NCBI GenBank assembly: GCA_029936295.1
Contig: JAPYTH010000003.1
Location: 17,583 to 81,582 of the forward strand
DNA length: 64,000 nucleotides
Reading direction: 5' to 3'
Source of the DNA: TMED109 sp015660425
GTDB lineage: Bacteria; Pseudomonadota; Alphaproteobacteria; TMED109
Positions 15,372 through 24,128 of the stretch are shown one piece after another (position 1 is the first letter of the stretch; every line of letters starts with the position of its first letter). The notes beneath the pieces were generated by a model. That model made no database searches. It was not told the origin of the DNA and saw only the letters and a program-made list of their open reading frames with translations. Position numbers and translations under genes: made by a program.

Positions 15372-17348
15372 TTAAGCAAAAGTAATTAGTTCCTGATCCA
15401 CAGAAACTATATCACCCGCTTTAACATTTATTTTTTTTACTATAATATCTTTATCAGCTTTTAGAATATTTTCCATTTTCATTGCATCTAAGATAATCAA
15501 ATCTTCACCTAAATTAACTTTTTGATTTTCAGAAATACATACCTTTATAACTTGTCCAGGCATAGGAGATATAAGCGTTTTAGATAAAGTATTTTTTACC
15601 TTCTTAGGAATTAATTTGGAGAGGTTAAATATTTCACATTCTGTGACTTTTGATTGAACATCAAATCCAGCATGACATATATTATATTTAGATAAACTCT
15701 TTGAAACTTGCATTAAAAAAGTTTCAGCATCTAACGTTATTTGCAGAATTGGGTCACCAATATTCCATGAAACTGCAACTTCATATAATTTTGAATTATG
15801 CTCCACTTTTATTTTAAATAAATTATTAATATCATTAGATATTATTTCATATTTTAATTCAAAGTAATGTTTTGCAGTAGTTACTACATAGTTACCTTTA
15901 GTCAATTTACTCTTGCGCTTTATTTTTATAGCTTCCATAGCTAGAGATGTTATAGAAATTAAAAATAACTTAGACTTAGATTTTAACAATCCTGTATAAC
16001 CTGTAGGGTACTCTTCCTCTAAAAAAGCAGTTGTAATATTTCCAGATAAAAACTTTTTATTAGTCAATACACTATTTACAAATGGAATATTTGTAGACAC
16101 ACCTTTTATTACAAATGCGTCTAACGCTGAAGATAATTTGTTACACGCATCTATTCTATCCTCACCATAAGAAATTAATTTTGCAATCATTGGGTCATAA
16201 TACATTGATATTTCACCACCTTCTTGTACTCCAGAATCAAGCCGAATTGACATATCTTCATGTGTTGGGGGAATAAACTTTCTGAGCCTGCCAATAGAAG
16301 GTGCAAAATTACGAATAGGATTCTCAGCGTATATTCTAGCTTCAACAGACCAACCATTTAACTTTATATCAGACTGAACCAAACCTAATGGCTTCTTAGC
16401 ACTTATATTTATCATCTTTTCAACAAGGTCTATTCCTGTTACCAACTCTGTAACCGGATGCTCCACTTGCAATCTTGTATTCATTTCAAGAAAATAAAAA
16501 GACTTATCATTAGATGCGACAAATTCTACGGTACCTGCACTCGAATAGTTAACTGCTTTAGCTAATAAAAGAGCCTGTTCTCCCATTTCTTTTCTCATAT
16601 CCTCATCTACTAAGGAACTCGGAGATTCTTCTATTACTTTTTGGTGTCTTCTTTGAACTGAACATTCTCTTTCGCCTAAATAAACCATATTTCCATATTC
16701 ATCCGCAAGGATTTGAATCTCAATATGTCTAGGCCCAACAATAAATTTTTCTATAAAAACTCTATCATCTCCAAAAGATTTTTTAGCTTCATTTTTTGCA
16801 CTTTGAAAACCAGATATTAATTCTTTTTTATCTTTAGCAACCCTTATACCTTTGCCACCACCTCCAGCAGAAGCTTTAACCATTACTGGATAACCTATTT
16901 CCTTAGCTGCTTTAATAGCATCTTCTACATTTTTAATAGCACCATCCACACCTGGAATAATATTCACTCCAGCTTTTTTAGCAATTCGCTTAGATATAAT
17001 TTTATCACCCATAGATTGTATTGCTTCAATGGAAGGTCCTATAAAAATAATTTTTGCTTTTTCTAAAGCTTTAGAAAACTCAGCATTTTCTGATAAGAAT
17101 CCGTAACCCGGATGAACAGCGTCAGCTTTCTTCTCTTTTGCAGCTTTTATTATATTCTCTATGTTTAAGTAACTTTTTGAGGAATCTGCTGGGCCGATAT
17201 TAACTGCTTCATCTACATATTGTAAATGCATAGAATTTTTATCAACATCAGAATATATCCCAATGGTAGCAATTCCCATTTTTTTACACGTTTTAGCTAT
17301 CCTGCAGGCAATTTCACCTCTATTAGCAATAAGTATTTTTTTAAACAT
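15372..17348 (-). CDS. pccA: Propionyl-CoA carboxylase biotin-containing alpha subunit
   Basis: 658 residues: biotin carboxylase domain (ILIANRGEIACRI at the N-terminus, GGGGKGI loop, FLEMNTRLQVEHPVTE), a linking beta domain, and a C-terminal biotinyl domain with K624 in DAMKMEN. The usual glutamate before AMKM is aspartate, a mild change. It forms methylmalonyl-CoA together with PccB, encoded 15 bases upstream, in breakdown of propionyl-CoA from branched amino acids and odd chains. Methylmalonyl-CoA mutase is not in the window. Confidence 0.92.
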   Translation of the reverse strand: MFKKILIANRGEIACRIAKTCKKMGIATIGIYSDVDKNSMHLQYVDEAVNIGPADSSKSYLNIENIIKAAKEKKADAVHPGYGFLSENAEFSKALEKAKIIFIGPSIEAIQSMGDKIISKRIAKKAGVNIIPGVDGAIKNVEDAIKAAKEIGYPVMVKASAGGGGKGIRVAKDKKELISGFQSAKNEAKKSFGDDRVFIEKFIVGPRHIEIQILADEYGNMVYLGERECSVQRRHQKVIEESPSSLVDEDMRKEMGEQALLLAKAVNYSSAGTVEFVASNDKSFYFLEMNTRLQVEHPVTELVTGIDLVEKMINISAKKPLGLVQSDIKLNGWSVEARIYAENPIRNFAPSIGRLRKFIPPTHEDMSIRLDSGVQEGGEISMYYDPMIAKLISYGEDRIDACNKLSSALDAFVIKGVSTNIPFVNSVLTNKKFLSGNITTAFLEEEYPTGYTGLLKSKSKLFLISITSLAMEAIKIKRKSKLTKGNYVVTTAKHYFELKYEIISNDINNLFKIKVEHNSKLYEVAVSWNIGDPILQITLDAETFLMQVSKSLSKYNICHAGFDVQSKVTECEIFNLSKLIPKKVKNTLSKTLISPMPGQVIKVCISENQKVNLGEDLIILDAMKMENILKADKDIIVKKINVKAGDIVSVDQELITFA

Positions 17349-17363
17349 ATATAGTCACTTTAT

Positions 17364-18896
17364 TTATAATGGAATATTTCCATGTTTCTTTTTTGGGTTT
17401 GATAATTCTTTTGTTTTTAGCAGTTCTAATGCAGAGGATAATCTATACCGAGTATTATGAGGAGTAATAATATCATCTAAATAGCCTCTTGAGGCCGCAA
17501 TAAATGGATTAGCAAATTTATCCTGATATTCTTCAGTTTGTTTTTCTATTTCTTTTTTATCAGAGCCTCTAAAAATAATTTCAACTGCGCCTTTGGCGCC
17601 CATCACTGCAATTTCAGCTGTTGGCCAAGCATAATTTATATCTCCTCTTAAATGTTTTGAGGCCATCACATCATATGCTCCTCCATATGCCTTTCTTGTA
17701 ATCAAAGTAATCTTTGGTACCGTTGCTTCAGCATATGCGTAAAGTAGTTTAGCTCCATGCTTAATAATTCCATTAAATTCTTGTGAAGTTCCAGGTAGGA
17801 ATCCAGGAACATCTACTAAAGTAACTATTGGAATATTAAAACAATCACAAAAACGTACAAATCTTGCTGCTTTACGTGAAGAATCAATATCTAAACATCC
17901 TGCAAGCACCATAGGCTGATTAGCAACTATTCCGATAGTTTGTCCTGAGATTCTCGCAAAACCAATTATAATATTTTGAGCATAGTCAGGTTGTATTTCA
18001 AAAAAATCTTCTTCATCAATTATAGTTATTATCAATTCTTTCATATCATAAGGGCTATTAGAATTATCAGGAATAAGTGTGTCTAGATTAAATGACTTTC
18101 TGTCACTTGGATCCTGTGTTAATCTATATGGTGCTTTTTCTTTATTTGAAAGAGGTAAAAAGTCTAAAAGCCTTCTAGTTTCTTCTAAGACTGATATATC
18201 ATCTTCAAATGATAAGTCAGCTACGCCAGACTTTTTTGTATGACTTGAGGCCCCTCCCAGCTCTTCAGCACTTACCGTTTCATGTGTAACAGTTTTTACA
18301 ACATCTGGACCAGTTACAAACATATATGAGGAATCTTGGACCATAAATATAAAATCTGTGATAGCTGGAGAGTAAACAGCACCTCCTGCGCATGGCCCCA
18401 TAATTAGTGAGATTTGAGGAATAAAACCAGATGCTAATACATTCCTTTGAAAAACTTCTGCATAACCTCCTAATGATGCTACTCCTTCTTGGATACGAGC
18501 TCCACCTGAATCGTTTAAACCTATTATGGGCACTCCTAATTTCATAGCCTGATCCATAATCTTACAAATTTTTTCTGCATGTGCTTCACTTAAAGAACCT
18601 CCATAAGCAGTAAAATCTTGACTATATATTAATACTGGACGTCCATTTATTTTACAATTACCAGTGACTACCCCATCGCCTGGTATTTTATTTTTTTCCA
18701 TGCCAAAATCTGTAGAACGATGTTCTACAAACATATCATATTCTATAAATGAGCCTTTATCAGCTAGAACGTTAATTCTCTCACGAGCAGATAATTTTCC
18801 TTTTGAATGCTGAGCTTCTAAGCGTTTTAGTCCTCCAGAAAGCCTTGCCCTATCTTTCCTTTTTTTTAATTCTTTTAACACATCTTTCAAAATCAA
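17364..18896 (-). CDS. pccB: Propionyl-CoA carboxylase beta (carboxyltransferase) subunit
   Basis: 510 residues of the carboxyltransferase family. The motifs LNDSGGARIQEGVASLGGY and MGPCAGGAVYSPAITDF in the first half, and VDVPGFLPGTSQE and RKAYGGAYDVMASK in the second, are those of propionyl-CoA carboxylases; the PGFLPG segment distinguishes it from MccB (GFMVG) in the same window. It is the penultimate gene of a fluC-rluC-atp12-pccB-pccA run with gaps of 4 to 18 bases. Confidence 0.93.
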   Translation of the reverse strand: MILKDVLKELKKRKDRARLSGGLKRLEAQHSKGKLSARERINVLADKGSFIEYDMFVEHRSTDFGMEKNKIPGDGVVTGNCKINGRPVLIYSQDFTAYGGSLSEAHAEKICKIMDQAMKLGVPIIGLNDSGGARIQEGVASLGGYAEVFQRNVLASGFIPQISLIMGPCAGGAVYSPAITDFIFMVQDSSYMFVTGPDVVKTVTHETVSAEELGGASSHTKKSGVADLSFEDDISVLEETRRLLDFLPLSNKEKAPYRLTQDPSDRKSFNLDTLIPDNSNSPYDMKELIITIIDEEDFFEIQPDYAQNIIIGFARISGQTIGIVANQPMVLAGCLDIDSSRKAARFVRFCDCFNIPIVTLVDVPGFLPGTSQEFNGIIKHGAKLLYAYAEATVPKITLITRKAYGGAYDVMASKHLRGDINYAWPTAEIAVMGAKGAVEIIFRGSDKKEIEKQTEEYQDKFANPFIAASRGYLDDIITPHNTRYRLSSALELLKTKELSNPKKKHGNIPL

Positions 18897-18914
18897 ATCC
18901 TTAAAATATAATTA

Positions 18915-19616
18915 TTATTCTTTTAGAGCATCATAGTATTTTTTTACATTTTTTATATCAGAACTTATCGCCTTCAGTCTAGTAAAAGCTTCTTCATCTT
19001 TACCCCAAAAAGAGGACTGATAAATTTCATCTAAATTACTACATTCAAAAGCATTTTTAACATTAATCTTATCATTTACAAGGGCTAATGAAATTATGAT
19101 TGAGTTTGTTAATTGAGAAAGAACAGCTATTGCAGATAATTCAAAATTATTTTTCTTACTTAATATAAGTTTTAATTTAGATAAACTGTCTTTATTCTGA
19201 CTTATAGCGGATATTTTAGAAGTATATAATATATTAATATTATAAAAATCTTGCATAAATATAATCAGAGGCAACCAATGCTTATTTTGTTTTTTTATCA
19301 AGTCTTTAGGAGAGCGTGCAAAGTAGCAAACAACATCATTATTAGCATATAAACTTAACTTTTCTATGTAATTATGATTATCCGTTACAATTCTATCTAT
19401 TGCTGTATTAGTTAACCTTATAGGCGACACTATATTGGCAACTTTTTTAGTTTTAACTGACTGATAATCTTTTAGAATTATTTTTGCTAGCTTTAACGTT
19501 GGTAATTCTATCAAATTTCCTTGTGGAGTCTTTGCTATTTTATTATTGATTTGTATGCAATACTTATTTTTACTAGATTTAATAATTTTGAACGTAATTT
19601 TAGGTATATTACTCAT
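18915..19616 (-). CDS. ATP12-family F1-ATPase assembly chaperone
   Basis: 233 residues related to mitochondrial ATP12, which protects the F1 alpha subunit before assembly of ATP synthase; the family is found in Alphaproteobacteria and mitochondria. Seen: a TPQGNLIELPT stretch near residue 30, SPIRLTNTAIDRI near 65-77, a DVVCYFARSP motif near 93 and a C-terminal WGKDEEAFTRL near 204. The protein is lysine- and isoleucine-rich and diverged, but motif order fits. It lies 7 bases after rluC and 18 before pccB. Confidence 0.82.
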   Translation of the reverse strand: MSNIPKITFKIIKSSKNKYCIQINNKIAKTPQGNLIELPTLKLAKIILKDYQSVKTKKVANIVSPIRLTNTAIDRIVTDNHNYIEKLSLYANNDVVCYFARSPKDLIKKQNKHWLPLIIFMQDFYNINILYTSKISAISQNKDSLSKLKLILSKKNNFELSAIAVLSQLTNSIIISLALVNDKINVKNAFECSNLDEIYQSSFWGKDEEAFTRLKAISSDIKNVKKYYDALKE

Positions 19617-19623
19617 ATTATAT

Positions 19624-20604
19624 TTAAGAATTTACAATATCTTTTGATAATTCTAATACATCAAAAACATACAACATATGATCAGGAATAGGAGCTTTTA
19701 TCCTAATTGTTAACCCTTCAATATCTGGAACTCCAATTTCTCTTGCATGTAATTGCATATATTTAGAAAAACTCTCTAAATCTTTTAATTCATGAACAGA
19801 CTTACCAATATACTTAGTGTCTCCTATTATTGAACAACCAATATAATTACAATGTGCTCTAATTTGATGCTTTCTTCCAGTTTCAGGAAAAAACTCTACT
19901 AAAGATAATTTAGTTTTTTTAAATTTCCCTTTCCATAAAACATTATAAGTTGTTTTACTCTCTTTACCATTTATATCAAAAGCTGTTCTTTCAAAACTTT
20001 TACTATGAATTATCCCTAATGGAGCATTAATTGAACCAGTTGTTTTTGGCATATGTCCAATTACTAGTGCCCAATAAATCTTTTTTACATCTCTATTTTT
20101 AAAGGCCTCCGCCAGTCGTCGGGTTGTGTCTGGTTTTCTAGATAATAATAATACTCCACTCGTCTCCTTATCGAGCCTATGTAGTAATTGAGGCCTATGA
20201 GGTGATTCAAAACGAAAATAGTCCAATAACCCATCCACATGATCACTTATCCTTGACCCGCCTTGAACAGCCAACCCTGCCGGCTTATTAACTGCTATTA
20301 TTTCTTTATCTTTATATAATATAGAATTATCAACAAAATACTTTAAATCATCATTTAATCTCTTATACGTTAAAAATTTAGCCTTTTGTAAATTTCTAAA
20401 TGCATAAGGAATTCTTATACTATTACCTGTTTCAATTCTTTTTTTACCCAATGATCTCTTTCCATCAATTCTAATTTGACCTGTACGTAATAATTTTTGA
20501 ATAGCGACAAATGATAAGTTTTCAGTATGGGAAGAAATAAACTTATCTAGCCTTTGACCTGATTCTTCAGAAGTAACTTCAATTGGCTCATTATTAATAG
20601 ACAT
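19624..20604 (-). CDS. rluC: RluC/RluD-type 23S rRNA pseudouridine synthase
   Basis: 326 residues with an N-terminal S4 RNA-binding domain (RLDKFISSHTENLSFVAIQK, 18-37) and an RsuA/RluA catalytic domain. The catalytic aspartate is D145 in HRLDKETSGVLLLS, and the C-terminal RKHQIRAHC motif is intact. The S4 domain and length fit RluC (positions 955, 2504 and 2580 in E. coli) slightly better than RluD, but the exact target is uncertain. Four bases separate it from fluC. Confidence 0.85.
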   Translation of the reverse strand: MSINNEPIEVTSEESGQRLDKFISSHTENLSFVAIQKLLRTGQIRIDGKRSLGKKRIETGNSIRIPYAFRNLQKAKFLTYKRLNDDLKYFVDNSILYKDKEIIAVNKPAGLAVQGGSRISDHVDGLLDYFRFESPHRPQLLHRLDKETSGVLLLSRKPDTTRRLAEAFKNRDVKKIYWALVIGHMPKTTGSINAPLGIIHSKSFERTAFDINGKESKTTYNVLWKGKFKKTKLSLVEFFPETGRKHQIRAHCNYIGCSIIGDTKYIGKSVHELKDLESFSKYMQLHAREIGVPDIEGLTIRIKAPIPDHMLYVFDVLELSKDIVNS

Positions 20605-20608
20605 AAAT

Positions 20609-20986
20609 TTAAAACACCAACCGAATAAAATTAATACCCAGTATTAAGCCACCAATAGATAAGAATACTGATAATAAAATAAAAATAACAGCAGTAAGAT
20701 AATCTGCTTTTTCAAACATTAAATATGCCTCAAGAGCAAAAGCGGAAAATGTTGTAAAAGAACTTAATATTCCTATCTGAATAAAGACTTTCATACTATC
20801 GTTAAAAAAATCAGCTTTGGATAAACTATCGTATAACATTCCTAATATTATTGATCCAAGAATATTACATACTAGCATACCATAAGGAAATGAATTTGAA
20901 GATAAGTTTTGAATTGCATTAGATAAAATATATCTAGATATCGCTCCAATTGCTCCGCCAATTGCCACAAATAGAATTAAATACAT
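20609..20986 (-). CDS. crcB: Fluoride ion channel CrcB/Fluc
   Basis: A 125-residue inner-membrane protein with four helices that exports fluoride as an antiparallel dimer. Visible family marks: GGAIGAISRYILS near the start (10-22), the pore asparagine N41 in MLVCNILGS, and the phenylalanine-rich SFTTFSAFALE break (about 75-85). No fluoride riboswitch pattern was found in the 101 bases upstream. A TATAAT on the minus strand at 21011-21016 could be a -10 element, with only a weak -35. Confidence 0.9.
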   Translation of the reverse strand: MYLILFVAIGGAIGAISRYILSNAIQNLSSNSFPYGMLVCNILGSIILGMLYDSLSKADFFNDSMKVFIQIGILSSFTTFSAFALEAYLMFEKADYLTAVIFILLSVFLSIGGLILGINFIRLVF

Positions 20987-21087
20987 ATTTTTAGCCTTAA
21001 TTTCATTTCAATTATAGCCTACGTAACTAATTACTCATACTATAATAGCTAAAAATAAAATTAAATATACTTTAGAAAACGGTTTTA

Positions 21088-21516
21088 TTAATCTTTCTTG
21101 TCAGCCTCTTCTTCTTTAGCCTCTACTATAGGGCCACTATCAAGACCTCTTGCAGAAATATTTCTATCGACAAGCTCTATATATGCCATAGGTGCGCTAT
21201 CACCATATCTATTACCATCTTTTATTATACGAGTATACCCACCATTTCTTGCTTCATATCTTTTAGCTATTTCTCCAAATAGCTTTTCTATATGCGCATC
21301 AGGAGCTAATCTAGCAATTGCAAATCTGCGCGCATGAAGACTTCCTTTTTTGCCTAAAGTAATAAGTTTTTCAACTATTGGTCTTAGTTCCTTAGCTTTA
21401 GCTATAGTAGTTCTAATTTGTTCATGCTTAATTAATGCTGTAGACATATTAGCAAACATAGCTTTTCTGTGAGAACTTGTTCTATTAAGTTTTCTATGGC
21501 CCATTTTATGTCTCAT
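21088..21516 (-). CDS. rplQ: 50S ribosomal protein L17
   Basis: 142 residues; the core MRHKMGHRKLNRTSSHRKAM and the ARRFAIARL and RYGDSAPMAYIEL motifs are typical. A short acidic tail (about 125-142) extends past the core, as is common in Alphaproteobacteria. It is the last gene of the alpha operon, 30 bases after rpoA; no strong intrinsic terminator follows it. Confidence 0.97.
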   Translation of the reverse strand: MRHKMGHRKLNRTSSHRKAMFANMSTALIKHEQIRTTIAKAKELRPIVEKLITLGKKGSLHARRFAIARLAPDAHIEKLFGEIAKRYEARNGGYTRIIKDGNRYGDSAPMAYIELVDRNISARGLDSGPIVEAKEEEADKKD

Positions 21517-21546
21517 AATTTAATTCCTTATTTAATATTCTTTAAA

Positions 21547-22563
21547 TTAAAACTGATCATCAACTTTTTTCGCAAGTTGCTCTATATTCTCTGGAGGCCA
21601 CTCCGGAACCATTTCACCAAGATTTAACCTCATATTACTAAGCACTTCTTTAATTTCATTTAAGGACTTTCTACCAAAATTAGGAGTTCTAAGCATTTCT
21701 GATTCAGATTTTTGTACTAAATCTCCAATATAAACAATATTATCATTTTTAAGACAATTTGCAGACCTTACAGACAGTTCTAACTCTTCTACTTTTCTTA
21801 ACAGATGAGGATTTAATAATGCATCAGGTGTAGGTTCTTCTTCAACTATTTCTGGTATAGGATCCTCAAAATTAACAAAATTACCCATTTGTTCTATCAA
21901 TATTCTAGCAGCTAGTGCAGTAGCATCTTCTGGGGTAATAGTTCCATCTGTTTCAATATCTAACAACAACCTATCAAAATCTGTGTCTTGTCCTACTCTA
22001 GAGTTTTCTATTTTATAAGATACAGTTTTAATAGGACTAAAAATTGCATCAATTGGGATTAAACCAATAGGAGCATCTTCTGGCTTATTTTCTGCTGCAG
22101 GTGCATAACCCCTTCCAGTATTAATTATAAAATCTATATTTAACTCTGAACCTTTATCTAAGTGACAAATTACTAATTCTGGGTTCTTTACTTCTACATT
22201 TGCATTACTTTGTATCATTCCAGCTGTTACTTCACATGGCCCTTTAGTATTAAGTGATAACTTACTTAATCCATCTATGTGTGACTTAACAGAAATATTT
22301 TTAATATTTAGAATAAGATCTACAACATCTTCTCTCACACCTTGTATAGAAGAAAACTCATGAAGCACATTTTCTATTTGAATTGCAGTTACTGCTGCTC
22401 CTTGCAATGAAGATAATAAAACTCTTCTCAAAGAGTTACCTATAGTTAAGCCATAACCTCTCTCTATTGGCTCAGCAACAACCGTTCCTTTTATGTCTCC
22501 TTCTTTAGCAATTATTACAACATTTGATGGGGTGATTAAGTCATTCCAATTTTTTTCTAACAC
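21547..22563 (-). CDS. rpoA: RNA polymerase alpha subunit
   Basis: 338 residues. The N-terminal assembly domain shows VVAEPIERGYGLTIGNSLRRVLLSS (split by the family's conserved block near 28-53) and the linker leads to the C-terminal DNA- and activator-binding domain with LSVRSANCLKNDNI and TPNFGRKSLNEIKEVL. Length and motifs are standard. It lies 55 bases after rpsK and starts polymerase assembly by dimerising before beta and beta' bind. Confidence 0.97.
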   Translation of the reverse strand: MLEKNWNDLITPSNVVIIAKEGDIKGTVVAEPIERGYGLTIGNSLRRVLLSSLQGAAVTAIQIENVLHEFSSIQGVREDVVDLILNIKNISVKSHIDGLSKLSLNTKGPCEVTAGMIQSNANVEVKNPELVICHLDKGSELNIDFIINTGRGYAPAAENKPEDAPIGLIPIDAIFSPIKTVSYKIENSRVGQDTDFDRLLLDIETDGTITPEDATALAARILIEQMGNFVNFEDPIPEIVEEEPTPDALLNPHLLRKVEELELSVRSANCLKNDNIVYIGDLVQKSESEMLRTPNFGRKSLNEIKEVLSNMRLNLGEMVPEWPPENIEQLAKKVDDQF

Positions 22564-22618
22564 TATAAATTCCTTAATTTATTTAAATATATAAATTTCT
22601 TACTATTGATTTAATTGA

Positions 22619-23005
22619 CTAAACTCTTCTTCGTTTAGGTGGCCTACAGCCATTATGTGGCATAGGAGTAACATCATTAATTGTGGTAACTGTAAACCCT
22701 ATAGTTTGCAGTGCCCTTAATGCAGACTCTCTACCCGCACCAGGTCCACTTACTTTTACTTCTAGCACCTTTAAGCCATGTTCTTGAGCTTTTTTTCCAG
22801 CATCTTCAGCAGCTAATTGCGCTGCAAAAGGTGTAGATTTTCTTGATCCTTTGAAACCTTGTATTCCGGCTGACGACCATGCAACAGTGTTCCCTTGGTG
22901 GTCCGTAATAGTAATTATTGTATTATTAAAGGTAGAATTTACATGAGCTACTCCCGATGTAATATTCTTTTTTTCTTTTTTCTTTTTAGTTTCTTTTGTA
23001 ACCAT
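22619..23005 (-). CDS. rpsK: 30S ribosomal protein S11
   Basis: 128 residues with a lysine-rich N-terminus (1-16) and the conserved GVAHVNSTFNNTIITITD, FAAQLAAEDAGKKA and the C-terminal NGCRPPKRRRV. It forms the platform of the 30S subunit next to 16S helix 23. It follows rpsM by 20 bases. Confidence 0.97.
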   Translation of the reverse strand: MVTKETKKKKEKKNITSGVAHVNSTFNNTIITITDHQGNTVAWSSAGIQGFKGSRKSTPFAAQLAAEDAGKKAQEHGLKVLEVKVSGPGAGRESALRALQTIGFTVTTINDVTPMPHNGCRPPKRRRV

Positions 23006-23025
23006 AATACCCTCTGATTTATTAA

Positions 23026-23394
23026 TTAGACAGTTTTCTTATTAGCAATTGCCATATTTTTGCCTTTACGAGTTCTAGCATTTGTTTTTGTTCTTTGACC
23101 TCTAACCGGTAGTCCTTTTCTATGTCTTATACCTCTATAACAACCTGAATCTCTAAGTCTTTTAATATTCATAGAGATAATATTTCTTAAATCTCCTTCA
23201 ACAGTTAATTTTGATGTCAAATCTCTAAGAGTGTCTAACTCCACTTCAGTTAAATCATTAACCCTCCTAGATTTAGGTATTCTTGCATCTTCAATTATTT
23301 TTGTTGCAGTAGTCTTTCCAATTCCATAGATATAAGTTAAAGCTATCTCAACTCTTTTCCCTGTTGGAATATTTACTCCTGATATTCTTGCCAA
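23026..23394 (-). CDS. rpsM: 30S ribosomal protein S13
   Basis: The family begins MARISGVNIP; the only codon in that place is TTG at 23392-23394, with GGAGG seven bases upstream, so TTG is taken as the start and the product is 122 residues. An ATG 13 codons earlier would add a hydrophobic leader never seen in S13. Conserved RVEIALTYIYGIG and the basic tail RGQRTKTNARTRKG are present. It is the first gene after a candidate promoter in the adk-rpsM gap. Confidence 0.93.
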   Translation of the reverse strand: MARISGVNIPTGKRVEIALTYIYGIGKTTATKIIEDARIPKSRRVNDLTEVELDTLRDLTSKLTVEGDLRNIISMNIKRLRDSGCYRGIRHRKGLPVRGQRTKTNARTRKGKNMAIANKKTV

Positions 23395-23441
23395 AAAAAC
23401 CTCCAATTTTACTCGTATAAAAAAATAGACCAAGGATCGCG

Positions 23442-23469
23442 ATTATATTCACCTTTGCTATCAAGTCAA
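23442..23469 (-). promoter_or_regulatory. Candidate sigma-70 promoter of the alpha operon (rpsM-rpsK-rpoA-rplQ)
   Basis: On the minus strand TTGACT (23464-23469) and TATAAT (23442-23447) are 16 bases apart, between the adk stop at 23481 and the rpsM start. The next bases are CGCGATCC, an unusually GC-rich discriminator for this sequence, as in stringently controlled ribosomal promoters. It would let rpoA and the S13/S11/L17 genes be made apart from the long upstream transcript. Confidence 0.65.
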
Positions 23470-23480
23470 CGATATCTATC

Positions 23481-24128
23481 TCATTTTTGTATTAAACTCA
23501 TTATTTCATTAGTAACATTTTCTATATCAGCTAAACCATCTATAGAAAATAAAACCTGCTTATCTTTATAATATGGTAATAAAGGAAGCGTTTCCTCATT
23601 ATATGATTCTAGTCTTTTTGAAGCTGTTTCCTTATTATCATCTTTCCTTCTAATAAAATTACTGCTCTCACAGTCGTCACATATTCCATCTTTTAAAGGC
23701 ATCCTAGTATGATCATTATATCCTGCTCCACAATCATTACAAGAAAACCTACCTTCTATTCTATTTAGTAACACCTCATCATTTACTGAAAACTCTATAA
23801 CTAAATTTACTAAAAGTTCTTTTTCTAACAACATATTATCTAATTCTTTAGCCTGAGCTATTGTTCTTGGAAAACCATCTAATATAAAACCATTCTCGCA
23901 ATCTTTTTGCTCAATTCTGTCTTTAATGATATTAACCACTATATCATCAGATACTAATTTACCTTCTTCCATAATTTTGGCAGCTATTAAACCTGTCTCT
24001 GTTTTAAATTTTACCGCCTCTCTTAGCATATCCCCTGTAGAAAGATGAGGATAATAATTTTCTTTTGCGATTATACTAGCTTGCGTACCCTTTCCACAAC
24101 CAGGAGGACCAAAAAGTATAATTATCAT
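23481..24128 (-). CDS. adk: Adenylate kinase with a four-cysteine zinc-type LID
   Basis: 215 residues interconverting AMP + ATP with 2 ADP. The P-loop GPPGCGKGT is at 7-15, the AMP site motif FILDGFPRT at 81-89. The LID domain carries CNDC and CDDC (C130, C133, C150, C153), a structural zinc site found in some Alphaproteobacteria and Gram-positives but absent from E. coli Adk. It overlaps the secY stop by one base, a common spc-operon arrangement. Confidence 0.96.
   Translation of the reverse strand: MIIILFGPPGCGKGTQASIIAKENYYPHLSTGDMLREAVKFKTETGLIAAKIMEEGKLVSDDIVVNIIKDRIEQKDCENGFILDGFPRTIAQAKELDNMLLEKELLVNLVIEFSVNDEVLLNRIEGRFSCNDCGAGYNDHTRMPLKDGICDDCESSNFIRRKDDNKETASKRLESYNEETLPLLPYYKDKQVLFSIDGLADIENVTNEIMSLIQK

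Noticed and set aside
20987..21087. Fluoride riboswitch before crcB
   Set aside because: The conserved pseudoknot sequence was looked for in the upstream 101 bases and not found; the space is AT-rich with only a possible -10 element.
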